Below are positions 45,556 through 49,412 of a DNA stretch of 49,412 nt, one piece after another; within the stretch, counting starts at the first letter, position 1; each line of letters starts with the position of its first letter. The translations under genes were made by a program, and so were the position numbers. This DNA comes from an uncultured Oscillospiraceae bacterium (GTDB taxonomy: Bacteria > Bacillota > Clostridia > Oscillospirales > Oscillospiraceae). A model generated the notes under the pieces. That model had not been told where the DNA came from. It worked only from the letters and a program-made list of their open reading frames with translations, and did no database searches. The DNA is taken from NCBI GenBank assembly GCA_944386995.1, contig CALXDF010000182.1:1-49412 (forward strand), read 5' to 3'.

Positions 45556-46881
45556 ATGAAACGTCTGTTGACCAGCATCCTTGTACTTGTTATGCTTGTA
45601 ACTACCGCTGTGGCCGCCCCGGCCAGCGAGGACGCCCAGTGGCGTTCCGACGAGTCCCCCGCTCAGGGACACTATGTGCAGGGCCTTTCTCAGAAGAAGA
45701 TCGACGCGCTGACCGAGACCACTATCATCAAGGACAGCAAATCGCCTACCGGCTATTATGTTACCTTCCGCTACTATGCCCCTGATGCCACCCGGGTCCG
45801 CATCCGCGGCGAGTGGTCCTTTGCCACGGACCGGGGGAGTTTCTATCCGATGAGCGACAATATCATGCCTGAGGACTATGAGGACGGCATGTTCCCCCTC
45901 CAGGTGGATCAGAACGACTGGCCCGCCTTTGATATGGAGCTGAATGAAGAGACCGGCGTCTGGTTCTATACCATTGCCCTGCCCAGCGGCACCTGGAGCT
46001 ACCGGTTCATCGTGGGCGGTGTGGAGGGCGCCGCGCTGACGGACTATACCGATGCCTTTGTAGAGACCGATCCCAACAACCGCCCCCTGGAGAAGGAGCT
46101 GGGCGAGCAGAACAACAGCCAGGTCCGCGTGCCCTTTGACAAGCGGAAACAGTCCAAGGACCTGTCGATCCAGCTGCCCCGGACCGACAAGAAGGTGGGC
46201 GAGATCCACTACCACACCTATGAGGCGGTGGGGTATGAGGGGACCCTGAACGACACCCCCGCTATTGCCGTCTATACCCCCTATGGCTACAATGCAAACC
46301 GCAAAGAGCCCTATAAGGTTCTCTATCTCAGCCACGGCGCCGGCGTGGAGTCGGAAATGTCCTGGTGGAACAAGGGGTCCGTTGGCAACATGATGGACAA
46401 CCTGATCGCTGATTACGATGTGGAGCCCTTTGTCCTGGTCCTCATCAATAACTACGCGGTGGACTTCGATGTAGAGAACCTGACCAATAACATCGTGCCC
46501 CTGGTGGAGGCCAATTACAATGTGCGCACGGACCGCATGGGCAAGGCTGTAGCCGGACTCTCTGCCGGCGGCCGGTTCACCCAGGGACAGATGCTCTCCC
46601 ATCCCGACCAGTTCGGATACTACGGGCTGTTCAGCGGCGGTTTCTTCGATGACGCCTCCATGGAGGGCGTGACCTTTGACGCGGAGGCCCTGAAGGACGC
46701 CCATATCTACCTGGCCGCCGGTTCCAAGGAGTTCGGCCTGCTGGCCATCCAGCGCACCTCCGAGGTGCTGAATGCCTCCGGCGTCTCCGGCTACCACAGC
46801 TATGTAGTCACCGGCGGTCACGATTGGAACGTCTGGCGGCAGATCTATGTGGACTACGTGCTCAACGAGCTTTTCAAGTAA
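45556..46881 (+). CDS. Secreted esterase with N-terminal immunoglobulin-like domain
   Basis: A 441-residue exported protein: signal peptide to about residue 20, an E-set/CBM48-like beta domain (about 65-180, VTFRYYAPDATRVRIRGEWS ... WSYRFIVGG), and an alpha/beta-hydrolase esterase-D domain (about 215-441). The nucleophile Ser336 is in AGLSAGG and the catalytic His422 in GGHDW. This two-domain plan is shared with feruloyl/acetyl-xylan and enterochelin esterases acting outside the cell. It has a strong promoter. AGGAGGAG precedes ATG 45556. Substrate unknown; plant polysaccharide esters are the likely class. Confidence 0.9.
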   Translation: MKRLLTSILVLVMLVTTAVAAPASEDAQWRSDESPAQGHYVQGLSQKKIDALTETTIIKDSKSPTGYYVTFRYYAPDATRVRIRGEWSFATDRGSFYPMSDNIMPEDYEDGMFPLQVDQNDWPAFDMELNEETGVWFYTIALPSGTWSYRFIVGGVEGAALTDYTDAFVETDPNNRPLEKELGEQNNSQVRVPFDKRKQSKDLSIQLPRTDKKVGEIHYHTYEAVGYEGTLNDTPAIAVYTPYGYNANRKEPYKVLYLSHGAGVESEMSWWNKGSVGNMMDNLIADYDVEPFVLVLINNYAVDFDVENLTNNIVPLVEANYNVRTDRMGKAVAGLSAGGRFTQGQMLSHPDQFGYYGLFSGGFFDDASMEGVTFDAEALKDAHIYLAAGSKEFGLLAIQRTSEVLNASGVSGYHSYVVTGGHDWNVWRQIYVDYVLNELFK

Positions 46882-46906
46882 CCGCACCCACTTCCTTCCT
46901 CAATCG

Positions 46907-46956
46907 CCCCGCCTTCCGGGCGGGGGAAGCGGCGGCTAAGGAGCCGCCGCTTCCCC
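46907..46956 (+). terminator. Overlapping hairpins after the esterase gene
   Basis: CCCCGCC pairs with GGGCGGGG (46907-46925), and a stronger perfect 15-bp stem GGGGAAGCGGCGGCT (46923-46956, loop AAGG) shares GGGs with the first, so only one can form fully. No long T tract. Confidence 0.6.
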
Positions 46957-47011
46957 TGTCCGGCGATCCTATGACACCCCGCCGCTCCGGCGGCAGAATG
47001 GAGGAATAAGT

Positions 47012-47470
47012 ATGAACCACGAACAGCAGGCAGTTCAGTATTTCCTGGACGGCTACAACTGCGCCCAGGCAGTTTTCCTGGCGTTTGCACCGGATCTCGG
47101 TATGGAGCGGGCAGCCGCGGCCCGTCTCTCCTCCTCCTTTGGCGGCGGTATGGGCCGCCTGCGGGAGGTCTGCGGCGCGGTCAGCGGCATGCTGATGGCT
47201 GCCGGTGCCCTCTATGGCTACGACACTCCGGGGGATGACGTCCAAAAGGCGGCGCACTATGCCCTGGTCCAAGCCTTGGCCGGGCAGTTCCGGGAGGCCC
47301 ACAGCACGCTCCTCTGCCGGGAGCTGCTGAACCGCCCGGGACCGGAGTCCCCAACACCGGAGGCACGCACGCCCGATTACTATGCAAGCCGTCCCTGTGC
47401 CCGGTTCGTGGGCACGGCTGCCCGGATCTTGGAGGAATATATGGCCAAACACCCGCCGAAGGAGCGGTAA
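47012..47470 (+). CDS. C_GCAxxG_C_C family redox protein
   Basis: A 152-residue cytosolic protein of the family named for its cysteine pattern: GYNCAQAV (Cys near residue 18), VCGAVSG, LLCREL and RPCARFV. The spacing and the glycine-rich GGGMGRL stretch fit. The function is believed to be redox or metal-related but is not established. GGAGGAA precedes ATG 47012. It follows the esterase by about 130 bases without a clear promoter, and precedes an independently promoted regulator. Confidence 0.85.
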   Translation: MNHEQQAVQYFLDGYNCAQAVFLAFAPDLGMERAAAARLSSSFGGGMGRLREVCGAVSGMLMAAGALYGYDTPGDDVQKAAHYALVQALAGQFREAHSTLLCRELLNRPGPESPTPEARTPDYYASRPCARFVGTAARILEEYMAKHPPKER

Positions 47471-47493
47471 CAGAGCGCTCAACGATCCATCGG

Positions 47494-47522
47494 GTGACAA
47501 ATGCGCCCCGTTCTGGTACACT
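47494..47522 (+). promoter_or_regulatory. Promoter of the HTH-membrane gene
   Basis: GTGACA (47494-47499), 17 bp, TACACT (47517-47522). Confidence 0.65.
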
Positions 47523-47554
47523 GTCCCCATCCAAATCTACCGGGAGGAATCGCC

Positions 47555-48481
47555 ATGGACCCAAAGAAAACCGGGGGTTTTATCTGCATGCTGCGCAAGC
47601 AGCTGGGGATGACCCAGGCGGAACTGGCTGCGCGCATCGGCGTCACGGATAAGGCCGTCAGCCGCTGGGAGCGGGGCAAGGGGTTTCCGGATCTTACGCT
47701 GCTGATCCCGCTGGCGGAGGCCCTTGGCACTTCAGTGACAGAGCTTTTGGCCGGCGAGGCGATGAGCGTGGAGGCGCGGGCGGAGCGCGGCGACAGCGCC
47801 GCTCTGGAGGCGCTGCGCTACGCCCGGAGCATGGGACGAAGGACTGCCGCAGTGCTTCTGGCGGTAGCGGGCTGCTTTCTGCTGATCTCGCCCCTGTTTG
47901 TCGCCGGACGCACCTGGGGGCTGCGCCTGGCGGGAGCCGGGCTGCTTGTGCTGGCCCTGGCAGTCCGCTATGTCCAACTCCCCCGCCTGCCGCGTTTCCA
48001 TCCGGGCCGTCTCCTCTCACCCGGCGCTGCCCGGGCGGGGACGGTGTTCTGCGTGCTGGCGGCCCTTGGACTGGAACTGACCCCCTATGGGGCGGTGCTG
48101 AACTTCGGCCGCCTGGCGGCGGACGGCACCATCGGCACCTTCCGGGAGACCTACTCCTATTTCAGTCTCATGCCCTTCGGCTACGCCAACTTCTTTCCCC
48201 TGCTGACCGGGGTGCTGACGGTTGTGCTGCTTCTGCTGTCCCTCTGGCAGCTCCTCCGTCCCAGCATCCGGCGGGGCAATACCCTGTTCATCCTGGAGAT
48301 CCTGGCCGCGGCGATGTCCGTCATGTCCTGGGTTGTATTCGGTGCAGACTACATCTCCGGCGTGGGCATCGGCATCACAGTCTGCCTGGTCCTGGCGGCC
48401 GTATGTTTGTCCCTGGCCAATCGCGAAAATCAAGCGCAAAAAAATCAGCGAAAAAAGGTTGACTTTCCGGAAAACACCTGA
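47555..48481 (+). CDS. HTH (XRE) regulator fused to a membrane domain
   Basis: A 308-residue protein with an N-terminal XRE helix-turn-helix (about 9-65, LRKQLGMTQAELAARIGVTDKAVSRWERG) and, after a linker, about six hydrophobic segments from residue 98 to 295, ending in a basic tail. Membrane-tethered XRE regulators of this kind are frequent in gut Clostridia and can sense membrane stress; no signal is known here. The start at 47555 follows GGGAGGA. The promoter of rplU overlaps its 3' end. Confidence 0.88.
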   Translation: MDPKKTGGFICMLRKQLGMTQAELAARIGVTDKAVSRWERGKGFPDLTLLIPLAEALGTSVTELLAGEAMSVEARAERGDSAALEALRYARSMGRRTAAVLLAVAGCFLLISPLFVAGRTWGLRLAGAGLLVLALAVRYVQLPRLPRFHPGRLLSPGAARAGTVFCVLAALGLELTPYGAVLNFGRLAADGTIGTFRETYSYFSLMPFGYANFFPLLTGVLTVVLLLLSLWQLLRPSIRRGNTLFILEILAAAMSVMSWVVFGADYISGVGIGITVCLVLAAVCLSLANRENQAQKNQRKKVDFPENT

Positions 48482-48487
48482 TATACT
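48459..48487 (+). promoter_or_regulatory. Promoter of rplU-prp-rpmA inside the preceding gene
   Basis: TTGACT (48459-48464), 17 bp, TATACT (48482-48487). The -35 and spacer lie within the last codons of the regulator gene. Confidence 0.85.
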
Positions 48488-48569
48488 TGATAAGCCGCTT
48501 TGAATGGGTTGAAGTGCGTCCAAATGCGCCACCTACGACAGCGAGCCCGTAATGAAGGAGTTGAAACAA
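48488..48569 (+). ncRNA. Candidate L21 leader
   Basis: The leader of about 75 nt contains the order GTGCGTCC - AAATGCG - CCACCTACGACAGCGAGCCCG, which resembles the Firmicutes L21 leader used in autoregulation of rplU. The match is from memory of the motif and is not a covariance test. Confidence 0.5.
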
Positions 48570-48881
48570 ATGCAAGCGATCATTGTGACCGGCGGCAAGC
48601 AGTACAAGGTCAGCGAGGGCGACACCCTGTTCATCGAGAAACTGCCCGTAGAGGCCGGCGAGAAGGTGGTCTTTGATACCGTCCTGGCGATCCTGGACGG
48701 GGATAACGCCACTTTCGGCACCCCCAGCGTCTCCGGCGCCAGCGTGGAGGCCAACACCGTGAAGAACGGCAAGGGCAAGAAAATCCGCATCTTCAAGTAC
48801 AATCCCAAGAAGGGCTACCGCAAGCGTCAGGGCCATCGTCAGCCCTACACCAAGGTGGAGATCACCAAGATCAACGCCTGA
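48570..48881 (+). CDS. rplU: 50S ribosomal protein L21
   Basis: A 103-residue protein, the normal length for L21. The start at 48570 ([18 protein letters not shown]) follows AAGGAG about 9 bases upstream; an in-frame ATG at 48552 would add six residues and lies within the ribosome site region. The C-terminal [19 protein letters not shown] is typical. First gene of the rplU-prp-rpmA set. Confidence 0.97.
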   Translation: MQAIIVTGGKQYKVSEGDTLFIEKLPVEAGEKVVFDTVLAILDGDNATFGTPSVSGASVEANTVKNGKGKKIRIFKYNPKKGYRKRQGHRQPYTKVEITKINA

Positions 48882-48882
48882 G

Positions 48883-49212
48883 ATGACCACCATTACGTTC
48901 CACACGGAGGGCAGCCGCATCACCGGCTTTGAAGCCAGGGGGCACAGCGGCTATGCCCCGGCGGGCGAAGACATTGTCTGCGCCGCCGTCACCAGCGCGG
49001 TGCGCCTGGTGGAGTGTACGGTCAACGACGTGATGGGGCTCCGGGCTGCGGTGAAGGTTCATGAAGCAGCCGCCGCCATCTCCCTCCGGCTGCCCGGCGG
49101 GCTGTCCGCCGCCGCCGAGGATACCTGCCAGTCCCTGCTGACAGGGCTGATGGTCTACCTCACGGAGCTCCACGACGAGTATCCCGACCACATCGAAGTT
49201 TTGGAGGCGTGA
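48883..49212 (+). CDS. prp: Ribosomal-processing cysteine protease Prp
   Basis: A 109-residue protease that removes the N-terminal extension of L27. The catalytic pair is His21 (GHSGYA) and Cys33 ([10 protein letters not shown]). Its ATG begins 1 base after the rplU stop. Its target, an L27 with the LQFFA leader, starts 37 bases downstream. Confidence 0.95.
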   Translation: MTTITFHTEGSRITGFEARGHSGYAPAGEDIVCAAVTSAVRLVECTVNDVMGLRAAVKVHEAAAAISLRLPGGLSAAAEDTCQSLLTGLMVYLTELHDEYPDHIEVLEA

Positions 49213-49249
49213 GCGCCTCTGCGATTCTAAGAAAGGATGGTACACGAAC

Positions 49250-49412
49250 ATGATCCGTATTGGTCTGCAGTTCTTCGCCCACAAGAAGGGCGTTGGTTCC
49301 ACCAAGAACGGCCGTGACAGCGAGTCCAAGCGCCTGGGTCCCAAGCGCGCCGACGGGCAGCACGTTCTGGCCGGCAATATCCTGGTCCGTCAGCGCGGCA
49401 CCCACATCCACC
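49250..49412 (+). CDS. rpmA: 50S ribosomal protein L27 (3' end cut by window)
   Basis: 54 codons are visible, beginning [19 protein letters not shown]. The LQFFA leader ending before HKKG is the Prp cleavage site seen in Firmicutes, so mature L27 starts with AHKKG or HKKG. The residue run [15 protein letters not shown] is conserved. AAAGGATG precedes the ATG by about 10 bases. Confidence 0.97.
   Translation, partial: MIRIGLQFFAHKKGVGSTKNGRDSESKRLGPKRADGQHVLAGNILVRQRGTHIH

Overview
The window looks like a chromosomal segment of a high-GC, endospore-forming gut Clostridium relative, most likely Oscillospiraceae of the Flavonifractor / Pseudoflavonifractor / Lawsonibacter kind. The basis is: Spo0A, SpoIVB, a CwlJ-GerQ pair and a GerMN lipoprotein (endospore former); the Firmicutes order rplU-prp-rpmA with an L27 that carries the Prp-cleaved leader; GC by eye near 60 percent; and a YgeW-type carbamoyltransferase with carbamate kinase. 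The placement is inference; no 16S gene is present. I see no mobile element, CRISPR array, tRNA or rRNA. Most sigma-A-type promoters I could place share one form, TTGnnn or TTTnnn, exactly 17 bp, then TAyAcT/TACAAT.

1-7.3 kb: the tail of a purine/carbamoyl catabolic locus, with ygeW (cut by the window edge), arcC, and a four-gene BMP-type nucleoside/base ABC importer (lipoprotein, double ATPase, two permeases). 7.4-13 kb: a CmpB-type membrane protein, the two-subunit iron-sulfur L-serine dehydratase, a small unknown, a polysaccharide deacetylase overlapping an RluA-type pseudouridine synthase, and a cold-shock gene with a terminator-like leader. 12.8-14.1 kb: a small unknown protein overlapping a secreted nuclease lipoprotein. 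14.2-17.6 kb (minus): a tightly packed ComEA-like / response regulator / histidine kinase / GerMN operon, divergent from a D-Ala-D-Ala carboxypeptidase (17.7-19.1 kb). 19.2-20.2 kb: cwlJ-gerQ germination pair. 20.3 kb: TSCPD protein.

20.7-28.5 kb: rpoB-rpoC on the minus strand with their own promoter and a leader of about 265 nt. 28.7-30.8 kb: spoIVB-spo0A in the classic order, separated by a cluster of Spo0A-box-like repeats; Spo0A has Glu in place of the phosphoacceptor Asp. 31.1-33.2 kb: cytidylate-kinase-like protein, then thyA-folA. 33.2-36 kb: purB-purA. 36.2 kb: trmB. 37-42.4 kb: MATE transporter, DUF362 protein, a small lipoprotein, and a secreted protein that combines a GH24 lysozyme, SLH repeats and a GH25 lysozyme. 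42.7-43.9 kb: mtnN and luxS (SAH detoxification and AI-2). 44-45.3 kb: ECF sigma factor with a probable anti-sigma. 45.5-48.5 kb: secreted esterase, C_GCAxxG_C_C protein, HTH-membrane regulator. 48.5 kb to the end: rplU, prp and the start of rpmA.

The most unusual items are the Spo0A receiver with D-to-E (and a neighbouring D-to-A) changes beside a 10-bp-phased 0A-box array, the dual-lysozyme SLH protein, the nuclease and overlapping-small-protein pair, the ComEA-like gene in a two-component operon, and the attenuator-like csp leader.
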